This document shows, one piece after another, positions 48,801 to 60,147 of a stretch of 64,000 nt of DNA (within the stretch, counting starts at the first letter, position 1; each line of letters starts with the position of its first letter). The notes under the pieces were generated by a model. The model worked only from the letters and a program-made list of their open reading frames with translations. It was not told the origin of the DNA and made no database searches. The DNA is from Emergomyces orientalis (lineage: Eukaryota > Ascomycota > Eurotiomycetes > Onygenales > Ajellomycetaceae): NCBI GenBank assembly GCA_002110485.1, contig MOWL01000067.1, positions 744,001 to 808,000 of the forward strand, in the 5' to 3' direction. The translations under genes were made by a program, and so were the position numbers.

Positions 48801-49225
48801 ACACATCCCGATATACCCTAATAGTGACCCCCAAAGATATAGCTACCAACACTCAACAACAACCCACACACGGTCAAATCACGACTGAAAGATGCCCTCC
48901 CCAACCTCACTACTCTCCCACCTCAGCGCCATCGCCCCAGCATATATATCAACCACAGCACACACGGCGACCACCGGGCCCAGAACCCCCTATCCCTCAA
49001 CGCCAGCAACAACAACCCGCAGCACACGCAACCGAAGGCTCTCCCACAGCCCCTATCGCTGTGTCCTCCTCGGGCAGTGACGATCAGTGCAGTGTCGAAG
49101 AGATCTGCGGGGTGCCGGACCTCGTGCATGAAGGGGAGTCTGACAGCGAGATTGATCAGAGCTCGATGCTCTCACATGATCCCGAGGACGAGGATGCGGA
49201 GCCAGAGTGGTTGCTATCTGATTGA
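45832..49225 (+). CDS. RAD4: DNA damage recognition protein RAD4/XPC
   Basis: Exons 45832-46548, 46621-46824, 46909-47299 and 47376-49225; 1053 residues. The N-terminus is basic and disordered (PSRQPRSKGKAPARG). The transglutaminase-like Rad4 domain starts near residue 210 (RWRLDIHKMHVLCLLCH) and includes LGAQLFCALLRAVGVDARLV and PVFWVEVFNEAMQKWVPVDP. The beta-hairpin domains follow: BHD1 (FKDHPVYALERHLRRNEVI, about 572-590), BHD2 with EVKVGEQPLKRVP, and BHD3 (NAYGNIDVYTPSMVPEGGFH, about 703 on). The C-terminus is acidic, then Gln/Pro-rich. RAD4 with Rad23 recognises helix-distorting lesions in global-genome nucleotide excision repair. All introns are GT-AG and in frame; the second donor (GTGTGA) is slightly weak. 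Confidence 0.95.
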
Positions 49226-49601
49226 TTTAATGGTAGATTTGATTACACATTTTTCCTTCCCAATTTCCAGCTTCGAATGTTCAAGCAAGCAGTCGTTTCT
49301 TTGCTTTTGTTGTATAAACAATTAAATATCACCTCGGTTTGGCGTATGGATTTAGTAAATTTTTCTCAGTCCAGGAATACAAAATGAAATAACATGTTAT
49401 AACGGGCGGCAGCGGCTTACTTCTAGATGATCACCAGGATACATTATAATTCCTTCATTTGTATCCAAATGATCCCTCACTCCAGTCGTTCCCGCATGCC
49501 CTTTAGCCCCTTTTTATTTGGAATTAGTTATAGTTAACTTACTCGGCAGATTGCTGTGATTACGTCATACACGCGTCCGTCGCGTCTTCCTAGATATTGA
49601 A

Positions 49602-49609
49602 ATCACATG
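49602..49609 (+). promoter_or_regulatory. ATCACATG element upstream of the TLTQ-motif gene
   Basis: ATCACATG, directly overlapping a CATGACGTA segment, about 130 bp before the ATG at 49739. It matches RTCACRTG. Role inferred. Confidence 0.35.
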
Positions 49610-49738
49610 ACGTAGGCATCAACTTCCATCACGAGACAACAAACAATGAAAAGCCTCCATTGACCACTTGGTTAAACCAGCACAGCTCTTTTTTTCCTTT
49701 TTTTTTTCGAAAAAAAAAGAGTACAGGATTTTAAAAAA

Positions 49739-51706
49739 ATGCCACCCACGAAAAAAATCCTGAAAAACCCGACCCGACCCGACAAACCCGTTCAAACCCA
49801 AACAACCACATCCAAAACCATAAGCCGGCGGAGGATTCAACTAGAGGGCAGAGGAGCACTTTCACTAAATAAATCAAGACCCGATCGCCAACGGCAATAT
49901 AGACTTGCTTTGGGAGGGAACACGCGCAGCCAGAAGACTCTGACGCAAATTGATTTCGTGAAACAAGCACAGGCTTTTTTGGCTGGGGATGACGAAAATG
50001 AGGATGATGGGCCGGATCTAGGGTATATTGATGGGGATAGCTGGGATGGTGATTATGGGGTCTCTGTTCGATCGTCGAAAAGGAGGAAGAGCAGTGGAAA
50101 TGGAAAAGGGGGGCGTAGTGGAAAGAAGGGTGGTAGCCGTATTGCTGAGGGGAAGAAGGAGGATGAAATTGATGGAGAAGATGACGATAGAACGCTGACG
50201 CAGATGGGCTATGCTATTAAATCTAGCAGTTGGGATCGTGATGGCAGAGCCCACCAGTTACCTGCTGGGTTAGATAGCGGGAGGCGCGGGGTTCAGTTAG
50301 AGACTATAGGAGAAGAACCAGAGGCGGAGATTTGTGACGGAGCCCTTCAAGACACGAGAAAAAACTGTGACAATCAGACGGACAGACGAAACAGGAAAAG
50401 AAAAGTTTCAGAGACCAACTCTAAGTGCCATCCTTCACAAAATGAGAGCTCCTCATGCCGCAATTTTGGAGGTGGCGCATTACCAGCAGCACCTGTGACA
50501 CCGCGAAAACCAATTAGACTGGTAGTTCCTTCATCACAGTCACCAGACAGCCCAGATCTCATGCTACACCTATGGCCATTTAAGGAACCTCCACTTCGTT
50601 TTCCACTTGCTCCTCTGTCTAACAATCCGGCGCCGAAGAAAGCGGAATCTCCTGTCCTGAAGAGTGAGTGTAAGACTCCCCTGTATATCTCGCCAGTGGC
50701 ACAATACGAAGTCCCCGAGTCATCTTTTAATTCCGCCGGCACTGGTTCTCCTGCCCGGAGATGTGCGAAGGAGTCGGCAATCGGACTCGAAACAACACCC
50801 GCTACATCCCCTCCAGTGGCGCTTGAAAAGGATTCCAATAAGACACACTCAACATTATCCCATGGTCTGCCGAGTCAAGTAAGGCAAGAGGACCATGAGG
50901 TCGAACCCAGGGAACCTAATACAAATGTTCACGAAGCAACAAAGTCTAAGAATAGGGTCATATATGAGACGGACGCAGAATCAGAGGATGAGGAATTCTA
51001 CGACTCCACCTCCCACATTTCAGGCGATGGAAACGATTCTTGGCGCACCCAGAGTCAACCATTTCACGACTCTAGACCACCCAATGATGACGATCATGAT
51101 GATAACTTGCATGATCTCCCTACCCAACGCCGCAATTTGGACCAGGAAGCGCGCGATAACCTTCCTGGGACTACTCTTGGATCCGAACCATCCATGTTGT
51201 ATTACCGCAAACCCATGAGTTTAGCGTTTGACCCGGGCTCTGAGCTTGACAATATCGGTACACAGAGGTTAGCGGAGTTATTTCCAGACCTCGAGGCAGA
51301 AAACAAGGAATGTGCAATCCCTCCACTTTCTACCATCCCCGCCGAACATGGAGCAGAAAAAGAAAACGCAGATGCTACTCCTACGCGAAGGCCAGGCGAA
51401 TATAGCCATGCGGACTTCGTCCCTGATTCGCCACCGCGCGAACAACTGGACATTACCGCGGAGCGAAATATTTCACCACCATCGTCACCACCCGTGGTAC
51501 TAGTTGCGTCCTCACAGCAAAGTGACATGGAAGATGCGGAGCTGGAGCGTACGGATTGTATCGAATCGCAGAGTAACTGCCGAGGCCTCGTCACTGCTAG
51601 TCAATTATTGACGGATAGCATGATGGAGAGCGTTCCTGGTCCGCCGATTTGGATGTCCAGCCATTATCTGTCACAGGAGGAGGAGGAGGATGCAGTTGAG
51701 ACGTAA
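49739..51706 (+). CDS. Disordered nuclear-type protein with repeated TLTQ motif
   Basis: Single exon, 655 residues. No globular domain is visible; the protein is rich in Ser, Asp, Glu, Pro and basic clusters (SSKRRKSSGNGKGGRSGKK). A motif occurs twice: KTLTQIDF (66-73) and RTLTQMGY (151-158). Further along are short conserved-looking Ser-Pro and Ser-Gln sites (SSQSPDSPDLM, FVPDSPPREQL, ASQLLTDSMM). Composition suggests a nuclear scaffold, perhaps in genome maintenance given SQ/TQ sites, but that is a guess and I do not recognise a named family. The start is the first ATG, directly after an A-rich stretch. Confidence 0.75.
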   Translation: MPPTKKILKNPTRPDKPVQTQTTTSKTISRRRIQLEGRGALSLNKSRPDRQRQYRLALGGNTRSQKTLTQIDFVKQAQAFLAGDDENEDDGPDLGYIDGDSWDGDYGVSVRSSKRRKSSGNGKGGRSGKKGGSRIAEGKKEDEIDGEDDDRTLTQMGYAIKSSSWDRDGRAHQLPAGLDSGRRGVQLETIGEEPEAEICDGALQDTRKNCDNQTDRRNRKRKVSETNSKCHPSQNESSSCRNFGGGALPAAPVTPRKPIRLVVPSSQSPDSPDLMLHLWPFKEPPLRFPLAPLSNNPAPKKAESPVLKSECKTPLYISPVAQYEVPESSFNSAGTGSPARRCAKESAIGLETTPATSPPVALEKDSNKTHSTLSHGLPSQVRQEDHEVEPREPNTNVHEATKSKNRVIYETDAESEDEEFYDSTSHISGDGNDSWRTQSQPFHDSRPPNDDDHDDNLHDLPTQRRNLDQEARDNLPGTTLGSEPSMLYYRKPMSLAFDPGSELDNIGTQRLAELFPDLEAENKECAIPPLSTIPAEHGAEKENADATPTRRPGEYSHADFVPDSPPREQLDITAERNISPPSSPPVVLVASSQQSDMEDAELERTDCIESQSNCRGLVTASQLLTDSMMESVPGPPIWMSSHYLSQEEEEDAVET

Positions 51707-52255
51707 AGATTGAATTTTGCATTCTTGGGCCTGTATTTCTGCTGTAAGGATAGCACTGCCTAATGAGTTAAGGGATATATTTGTAAACTATATATTTGAT
51801 TAGGATAAAGGGACTACAGTTTTGGGGGGTATGGAGTGACATCATTCTAACTTGTGTTAATAGATACATAGGTACGTACAGTACATGTTTTACTGATAAT
51901 TTGTGACATAGTCATCCTTTGACTCCATTCCCTGTTACCCCTGAACTTGGTCATCGCAGATCGATATCACGTGAAGCTGACATTTCGGGAATTTCCCGTC
52001 TCCCGTAGTGGCAGCGTCACTCCAAACAACAAAACGCCGAGAAGACAGGATCGAGGTCAGATATGAGACAGACTCCTATGCTCCTGGGCGACGAGCATCT
52101 GCATTTCCGCAAACTCTGACCGTAATGATATTTAGCCTTGGTCGACTGAAGGTTTAGCAACCGCGACTTTGAATGTCCAACAATTATTTCCAGCTGATCA
52201 ACTGCAATCTCGAAACCCTAGAGACTTCATTCCACCCATCCATGAAACCGCTGCC
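51707..52255. other. Intergenic, about 0.55 kb, with ATCACGTG element
   Basis: Promoter of the BSD-domain gene. ATCACGTG (palindromic CACGTG core) at 51966-51973, 283 bp before the start. No other feature recognised. Confidence 0.5.
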
Positions 52256-53682
52256 ATGGATGTAGCATACGACCATATTCAAGAGGAGATTCTCACCTCT
52301 CACGACACCACCAATAACCAAAAAAACGAGTCTTCAAACCAGGAAGCTGGCTCGAGCAACGCCGACGCCTCCGCTCAATCACCTCAGCGGCCCAATCTCA
52401 ACCTAGGTGCCGAGTTCCAAGAAACATTCCGTGCTATCTCCTCAAACCCCTGGGGTGCTCGTATAGGCGGCCTGTGGGGTAATGTTCGCAAACAGGGTGA
52501 GACCTACTACCAAGGAGCGCGTCAGGAGTATGAGGCCGCAAGTGAAGAGGCCATCAAAGGTTTGACGGACCTGAGAGCTAGTATCGTTGGACGAACCAGA
52601 GCACTGTCACTAGGAGGCGCCTTGAAAAGCGAGGATGGCAGCGATGAAACGGAGGAACAGGGGAAAGACAAGGAAAATGAAATTGAAGGAGATGCCTCGA
52701 CGCCTACTACCGCGAACGCGAATAAGGATAAGCATGATGACGAACCGGATGGGGAGGGTATAATTTCCCGCTTCCGCAGCGAAGCTGCGAAGCGATTGAA
52801 AGATATCGAGAAGGCGGAGGATGCGGCGGATGAGGCCCTCCTTCGTTTCGGGACGAATATCCGTAACTTCCTTCGTGATGCTGTAAGCATTGCGCCTCCT
52901 GAGGGTACTGAGGAAAATGAGAAGGTTCTTTTCGAGAGCAAGGATGTTGATGGGAAGAGAGTTATCCATACTACACGATTTGAGGCGCAGCTGCATGCTG
53001 TTCATTCGAACCTGGATCGATTATCACAAGATCCCGTTAGCGATGAATGGCCCAGCTGGAAAAGCGAGTTCAAGGTTGATAGCAAGACTAGTGAGATCGC
53101 GAGTGATCTGGAGACATATCCTGAGCTGCGGAGGGCGATGGAGGCGCTTGTTCCTGAGAAGGTGGAGTATGCTGATTTCTGGTGTCGGTATTATTTCCTC
53201 CGTCTGGTCATTGAGACGGAGGAGAAGAGACGAAAGGAAATGTTGAAAGGTCCGTGCCGTTATCATACCCCGCTGTCCTTTTGCTTTATGCTTCCAATTT
53301 CCTACTTACTAACATTATGCAAACAGGTGCTTCCACTGCCGATGACGAAGAAGTAGCGTGGGACGAAGATTCCGACTCCGACTCCGATTCCCCCTCCACC
53401 CCTCAAGTTACCATCGACAAGACTGCCGTTGCCGGCCCCGCGCCAACATCCCCAGCTTCGATGTCCGCTTCACGACTATCATCCGGCAACGATACGTTAA
53501 AGGCTGCTGAACCCCGTCGCTCCAACGACCAGCAATCACAGGCCGATAGTGATGCAAGTTACGACCTTGTCAGTGGCGCTCCAAGCCGTGCTCCGAATAG
53601 TCCCAGAGAGAGCGAGAAACCGGTACTAACTTCTTCGTCGGCCGCTAAGACTGATGATAGCGACGAGGAGGATTGGGAGTGA
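52256..53682 (+). CDS. BSD-domain protein (Dos2-like)
   Basis: Exons 52256-53249 and 53327-53682; 449 residues. An N-terminal disordered part is followed by a conserved segment (SSNPWGARIGGLWGNVRKQ, then helix to about residue 110). A second helical region is at 170-215. The BSD domain spans about 230-330 and ends LVPEKVEYADFWCRYYFLR, with the diagnostic Phe-Trp...Tyr-Phe pair. The C-terminal tail is acidic and Ser-rich, ending SDEEDWE, typical of yeast Dos2 and SYAP1-like proteins. The frame opens upstream without an ATG, so the first Met (MDVAYDHIQ) is used. The intron has an unusual GTCCGT donor, a perfect TACTAAC branch point and AACAG acceptor. Molecular role is not established for the family. 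Confidence 0.88.
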
Positions 53683-54663
53683 AACCAACAGCAGGATTGA
53701 TGTTCTGAGAGGATTAGAACAGGATTTGATGATTTTATTGTGAGTTTGGTGGGCATTTGTGGGTTGAATATCCAGCCCTCGGTTTGGATTGCTTGTGTGA
53801 TTGATTGCTCCTGTTGCACCAGGATATCTTATCTATTTTTGCCAAGAAGCTGGTACTACCACCACCATTATATTGTGTTACGGGCAACATTTAATTGGAT
53901 TTATATCTCCTGTCCGGAGAAACTCCTTTACTCTTGTTGACTTTTTTTCCCTTCTGGTTATCATGTTCCCTTACCTATTCCCCACGAAATCCACCTGGCG
54001 TGCTTTTCCCGACAGCTTTATTTTGGGCATTAGCGCTTTGTGTCCGTTGATTTCTTTTGAGATTTTTTTTAATGTACGTTACGGAATTTTATTATGTCGG
54101 GCGTATAGTTGGATGACCTTAAACCGACCTAATGTTAGCATTTACCTATTGTGGTTGAAACTTTATTTCTTTTTCGATATGGTTCGCCTTTGTCTGATTT
54201 TCTTTGCTTTTTCCGATGTTGTGACCGCTTTTCTGTTTGAGTGAACAAGTCTTAACAGGATTTGAACATTTCCTGATATGTTTTTTGAGCTTTCGTCCCT
54301 AGTAGTAGAAGTGAAATTATGGTGCTCCAGAACTGTGGTGTGATATTCCGTGGCTGTATATGTTCCGTGCCACAATGCCTTGCAGCCTAGCCAGCCACGC
54401 TCTATTTTCCGTTCAGCTTCATGGAGCGACTTCATGCCCCCCCGGAAAACTAGACGCCTAAGCAAAAGCGCAGCAATTCAATACCACATACCTACCCATG
54501 CTACGGTAAGGACTTGCAGTCCAAGGCCCATACTGCTGGAGGGGACATAGAATGTTCCAAAATTTAGAGAACAAGTTTGCATAAACACTCGTCTAATTCA
54601 TTATTGTATTGTATCAATTTCGTTTTTATCGTAACATAAAGATCAAGGCCTTTTATCTCTTAA
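53683..54663. other. Convergent intergenic region, about 1 kb
   Basis: Between the 3' ends of the BSD-domain and RanGTP-binding genes. T-rich. A 147-codon hydrophobic frame at 53801-54244 reflects T-richness and is not called. No repeats recognised. Confidence 0.5.
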
Positions 54664-57163
54664 CTAACTATCCGAGCCCTTCCTTGCATTCTCCCGTATC
54701 GATCCGGGACTAGTGCCTAGCCCTTCATCAGTATCCCTTGTTTCGGGGCGGACCAACGGACTGCCCTCTCTCCGTTGCGGTTGCTGCCTTCTAAGTGCAG
54801 CAGGCCGCCACCCCCCTTGACGAGGAGGACGTATGGACGGTGACGATGGCGCTGACGAATCGGTGGGACCTTCTAGCGGCGTTGTTGAGCGACGGAACGA
54901 CCTCCTACGCCGACCAGACTGTTGACTTTCACTGGGCGAACCGGGATATGTGCCGTTGAACGGCGGCGTCCATTCAGCAGCTCTAGTATTCCACGCCGCG
55001 GGGCTAGGAGTTGATCTTGTAGGAACCTGCTCGAATCCGGCGTCTGCACCGTTGTATTGGTATTGGTACTCTTCACCATGTCGCTTTAAGGGGCTTTCGT
55101 TATATGGGTCCCAGCCGACTTTGCGGCGGGCTTCGGCGCGGACACGTTGGCGGTGGTGTTCGTCGCCGCCTGCGCCCGTTGCCGAGGACTCTTCTAAAAA
55201 GAAGTTGAGGAGCTCGTCGGTGATGGACAGGTGGGACTGTTGTTGAAATTGTTGGAGGGAGGTTAGGCGGAGGAGTGTTTCCAGGAGGGAGAGGGAGGTT
55301 CGAATGTTGTTGAAGAGGGGGTTGGTGAGGGTGGATTGCTGGTACGGATGTCTGGGGGATGGTTGGCTTGCCAGTTGTCGCTGTGGATTGGGTGGGAGTG
55401 CTGATGAGGGGGACGATTTGTTGTCCTCGTGGAGGTGCAGATGTGACATTTTCTCCGATAGTTGTGGGTCTACGGCTTGGGAATGTGGATTGTGAGCTGA
55501 AGTTGCGGCTGAGGTCGATGAAGGGGCGGCCGGCTCCGGTTCGGATTCTGCTTCAGTTTCGGAGTCTGATTCTTCGTTTTCGTCGTGTACCTCGAATGCA
55601 ATCCATTCGAGATCTAGGCCTGGTGGAAATTTGTATTGTTGGGATTCACTTGGTTCGGGTGCGGATGATGGAGCATCACCTCCTAAAAGTTGTGCGTCAA
55701 GCTGGGATTGTTCTTCATCGGAGGTTTCACTTGTTTCCTCTTCCCCAAACTCATTAAGATCGGCTTCCCGTTGATCCATCATACGTCGAGGAGGGATAGC
55801 GTTGATGTCCCGTTTCAGCAGTAATATAGGATTGTTCGTCTCTCCTTCACTTCCAATATTAAGAATCTTCCCAGTATCAGCGTAGAATATCTTTGAGACC
55901 TCATGGATAGGAATTATCTCTCTGATTCCTGCAAGAGCGACGTCTTCATAACTACCAACATTTTCGGCATCTGTATGCACACGACCATCATCAAGGTCTT
56001 CAATAATGAGGATTTGGTATGCAAATTCATCTGCCCTGGCCTCTCCACGGATATTTCTCGTATTAGAAAGCTCTTGCGGATGATACAGGTTCGTATACGA
56101 TGAAAACACCATATCCATCGGTACACGCCGTACTTTAACCCTAGCTTTGTGGATTACCTCCTTCCATGTAGTATTTCGAACACTCTCTTCATCCACAAGA
56201 CGGATATGCCCTGAAAACAGCATGTACACTGATAACGTAAAAGTGGGTCCGATTTGGACAGGTTGTGATGGAGACATGGAATATTGTGTATCTCCACTGG
56301 TCAAAAAAGTGCTAGCTTGAAGCAATCGCGACGGTGATACCGTGGCGGGTAGGGTCGTAGATAAACTAGCTCCAGACGTAGTGATAGCCAGGTTAATTAG
56401 TGGCACTGCATCCTCAATCCGCTGTAGAAGGTTTCGTATATCTGTGATAATGAATTTGATCTCGTCATCAAGTTGTGCGCGACCTTTGGATGAGATTGCT
56501 CCTTTCCGATATAATTCCTCCCCAGAAACGGCTTTTGCCAGTCGCTGGCCAAGATTTTGGATGTCCCACCTCAAAGATTTGGTAAGTGCCAAAGCAGATT
56601 CGAGAGATGTATTACCACGGGCAGCTCTGGCATTAAGTCAATCATAAAAGATTGTTGCGGTTGGAAAAGAAAACATACATCAATTCGATCATGTCAATGG
56701 CCGGTGATATTATCTAATTTTCGTGAATATATCAACATTCAAGACCTCCCAGGCAGAAGCGCGCAAAAAAAAAAGTTCGACAATAGTAAACAGCGTTGAA
56801 ATGAAAGACTACGTACCCTTATCTTACTCTGCAAGCGGTCCTGAAGTGTTTGCAGCTCAGCCCGTTCCGAATTGCTAACATTCTGCGGACTAGTTAGTGA
56901 GAGACAACATGAAACCCAGGTAACGACATATGCATACCTTCAGCAGCCTACAAGACTGACGGATGGCATATCCGGCGGTGATGGTAATCCCCGACCTTAA
57001 CTAAATAAGCATACTGCGGATATAAAAAGCCAAATGAGCTTCCTACCGAATAGCATAGTTCATCGCCTGCTGCGTCACCTGTATGGATGTAGTCAGTTGA
57101 TCTGAGATATAATTCTGATGAGGTGTATAATATTCTCCATACCTTTGAAAGAAACACATCCAT
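54664..57163 (-). CDS. RanGTP-binding protein (Yrb30-like)
   Basis: Six exons: 57163-57143, 57078-57047, 56995-56938, 56882-56817, 56713-56679 and 56626-54664; 724 residues. The first five exons are only 21-66 nt and spell MDVFLSK, VTQQAMNYAIR, SGITITAGYAIRQSCRLLK, a coil, and IISPAIDMIELI before AARGNTSLESALALTKSLRW. This start is the hallmark of the fungal RanGTP-binding family (yeast Yrb30), which binds Ran-GTP and affects GTP hydrolysis and nuclear transport. Conserved sequence runs to about residue 360. The C-terminal half is disordered, acidic, then Ser/Arg-rich (SGRRRRSFRRSTTPLEGP). Every junction keeps the frame; the acceptor of exon 3 is TTAAG. Divergent from eRF3, 583 bp between starts. 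Confidence 0.9.
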
Positions 57164-57746
57164 TATGAGAAATGATTTGTTATAATATTGGACTCTACAG
57201 GTAGGTGAATATTACTGTGGAATATTCGTTCGGATTCCCAAATGGACTTTGAGGGAGAGAGGGGTTCTGTGAAAAGATATGAGGCAATGCAATGTTCCAA
57301 TTACTAAAGGCTGATATACAAATGTATTTCCGGTTCACTTGCCAACACCATAATGAGCGGATAATACTCAACAGACATATGCACCAGGAGATGTTAGTCA
57401 TTGGCTTTTTGATAGAAAATGGTTCGTTCTTTGGCGCAAACTGCCTGATTTGGTCTTGAGGAACAGGGGCACGCCAGGTTCACGTGAAACTAGGCGCCTA
57501 ACGACGTCATCTTTCAGACGCGATTGACGCGAGTGACGCTATGTCCCAAAAAGGCTTAGTGATCTGTGCCTAAAAATCAACCTCGATTTGTCCCCTCACT
57601 AAAAACCCTCCACCAAACTACGTTCTTTCACAACTTGCTGCCGCCCTTGATACGGTCGACGTTGGAATATATAGAGGCATATTCCAGTATTTATATCTTG
57701 CTTTTTTCCCTATAAATATCGGGCTTCGTGCTCTTTTCCCGTCGCA

Positions 57747-60013
57747 ATGTCGAACAAGCCACTGGACTCGTGGGAAGATGACCCCGCCGCACAAGACGAC
57801 AACTTGTCCAGACAGACCCAGCAGAGTCTGAACTTAAACAATCAACAACAGCAGTCGTCCTTCCGTCCTGGGGCTTCGTCATTCCAGCCAGGTGCTGCGG
57901 CATTCCAGCCAGGCCAACAATTCCAGCAGTACGGATACCAACAACAGTACGGACAGGGTTTCCCGCAACAAGGGTATGGCGGCCATCAGCAGCAGCCGTA
58001 CGGCCAGTATAACCAAGGCTATGGCCAACAAGGCGGATACGGCCAAGCCTATGGTCAGCAGTATGGAGGCTATAGCCAGAATATTGGAACTCCTCAACAA
58101 GCTCAGCAACCTCAACAACAAACCCAGCAGCAGCAACAATGGCGCCCGCAGTCGATTGCTGAACGACCCCAAGCTGGCGCTCCTGTCGCCGCCAAACTAA
58201 CTCCCACACCAGGGAAGCCAGCGACTACTAACACTCCAGCCGCTCAGCTCCCAAAGGCAAAGGTCCTGTCGATCGGTGGCGACGCTCTGAAAGCTAAAAC
58301 CCCAACCTCATCTGCACGTGCCACACCTACCCCACCCTCTTCCGGCACTCCTGCCAGTGATCTACAGAATGCAAATGGTCCAGCTGCGGCTACGGCTGCC
58401 TCGAAAGTTACTGCTGCTAAAGCTATTGAAAAATCGGAGAAAAAGTCCGTTGCTAGCGGCAAAACCTCGCCTACGCCTTCATCTGGACGATCTTCTCCTT
58501 CACGAGCCGCTGAAGCCAAGGCTGCAGCTCGCGACGCTGACGCGGTTGCCAAAGAACAGGCAGCGGATGTCGATGAAGCTACCCTCAGGGAAATTTATGG
58601 TGAAAAACGTGAACATATTAACTTGATTTTTATCGGTCACGTTGACGCTGGCAAGTCAACTCTGGGTGGAAGCATCTTGTATGCAACAGGTATGGTGGAT
58701 GAACGAACAATGGACAAATACAAAAAGGAGGCCAAAGACGCCGGGCGTGAGACGTGGTACCTTTCGTGGGCTCTAGACTTGACAAATGAAGAACGATCAA
58801 AGGGAAAGACTGTTGAAGTTGGACGGGCTTTTTTCAAGACCACAGGCAATACACCTGATGGCCCGGTGGAGCGTAATTATACTATTCTAGATGCCCCTGG
58901 CCATAAATCCTTTGTCCCCAACATGATCGGTGGTGCTTCTCAGGCAGATGTTGGCATTCTTGTGATCTCCGCGAGAAAGGGTGAATACGAAACTGGTTTT
59001 GAGCGAGGTGGTCAGACCCGAGAGCATGCACTATTGGCTCGGAATTCTGGTGTGAAAAAGCTAATTGTTGCCGTCAACAAAATGGATGACCCAACTGTTG
59101 AATGGAGCAAAGCGCGATACGATGAATGTACAACGAAGATCGGCAAGTTCCTTCAAAGCATGGGTTACGCCAAGTCTGATCTCCACTTCATGCCCATCTC
59201 TGCGCAGAAAACTGTTGGTATTGATAAACCCGTTCCCAAGGAACTCGCACCTTGGTTTGAAGGTCCTGGCCTTCTTGAATTCCTCCACAACATGAAAATG
59301 CCTGAACGTAAAATCAATGCGCCCTTCATGATGCCAATCAGCGCAAAGTACCGGGATATGGGTACGGTTGTCGAAGGACGAATCGAGTCCGGTGTAATAA
59401 AGAAGGGTTCCAACTATATCATGATGCCCAACCACGAAGAAGTCACTGTTACAGCGTTGTACGGTGAAACGGAGGAAGAGATTCCTACAGCGACATGTGG
59501 CGATCAAATCCGTGTTCGACTTCGGGGCATTGAGGAAGAAGATGTTATGCCAGGATTTGTTCTGTGCTCTCCCAAGAGACCTGTCCACTGCGTCTCCGCT
59601 TTCGAGGCCAAGGTTAGAATTCTGGATCTTAAGAGCATTCTCACAGCTGGGTTTAATTGTGTCCTCCATGTGCACGCCGCTATCGAAGAAGTGACTTTCG
59701 CGGCGCTGTTACATAAACTTGAGAAAGATACCGGCAGGAAGAGCAAGAAACCACCTCCTTTTGCCAGCAAAGGCCAAACCATCATTGCTCGACTGGAGAC
59801 TATTGGAGGAGCTGGAGCGGTTTGTGTCGAACGATTTGAGGATTACAACCAGCTCGGTCGGTTCACTCTCCGTGATCAGGTAAAATACGCCACCAACCGT
59901 GCAAGCCCCAAAACTATTGTTTGAAATATCGCTGACTTTGTGCTTTCCAGGGACAAACCATTGCCATCGGTATGATCACCAAGTTGATCACAAGCGAGCC
60001 AACAACAGCGTAA
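57747..60013 (+). CDS. SUP35: Eukaryotic release factor 3 (eRF3/Sup35), with prion-like N-terminus
   Basis: Exons 57747-59879 and 59951-60013; 731 residues. eRF3 is the GTPase partner of eRF1 in translation termination. Residues 1-135 are Gln/Gly/Tyr-rich (prion-like N domain), with three xxFxPG units near 40-58 and YGQQ/GGYGQ oligopeptide repeats. A Lys/Glu/Ala/Pro-rich M domain follows to about 285. The GTPase has G1 GHVDAGKS (about 297-304), G3 DAPGH (about 382) and G4 NKMD (444). Domains 2 and 3 end QGQTIAIGMITKLI across the last intron. Skipping that intron would replace the last beta strand with an unrelated tail. Length and order match fungal Sup35. Confidence 0.97.
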
Positions 60014-60147
60014 AGTAGCATTTTTATTTCAAAAGGGATATCCATTTTATTCCCGTTTGCTTTTGGTCGAAATACCTTCTACTAGTAAATCGCCGAGAAA
60101 AAGACGATTTCATGAATGGGAAATGCATTGCAGGTGGGAAGGTAAAA

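Noticed and set aside
53801..54244. 147-codon hydrophobic plus-strand frame downstream of the BSD-domain gene
   Set aside because: Phe/Leu/Ile-rich because the DNA is T-rich; no ATG at its start, no family features, lies in the 3' region between convergent genes.
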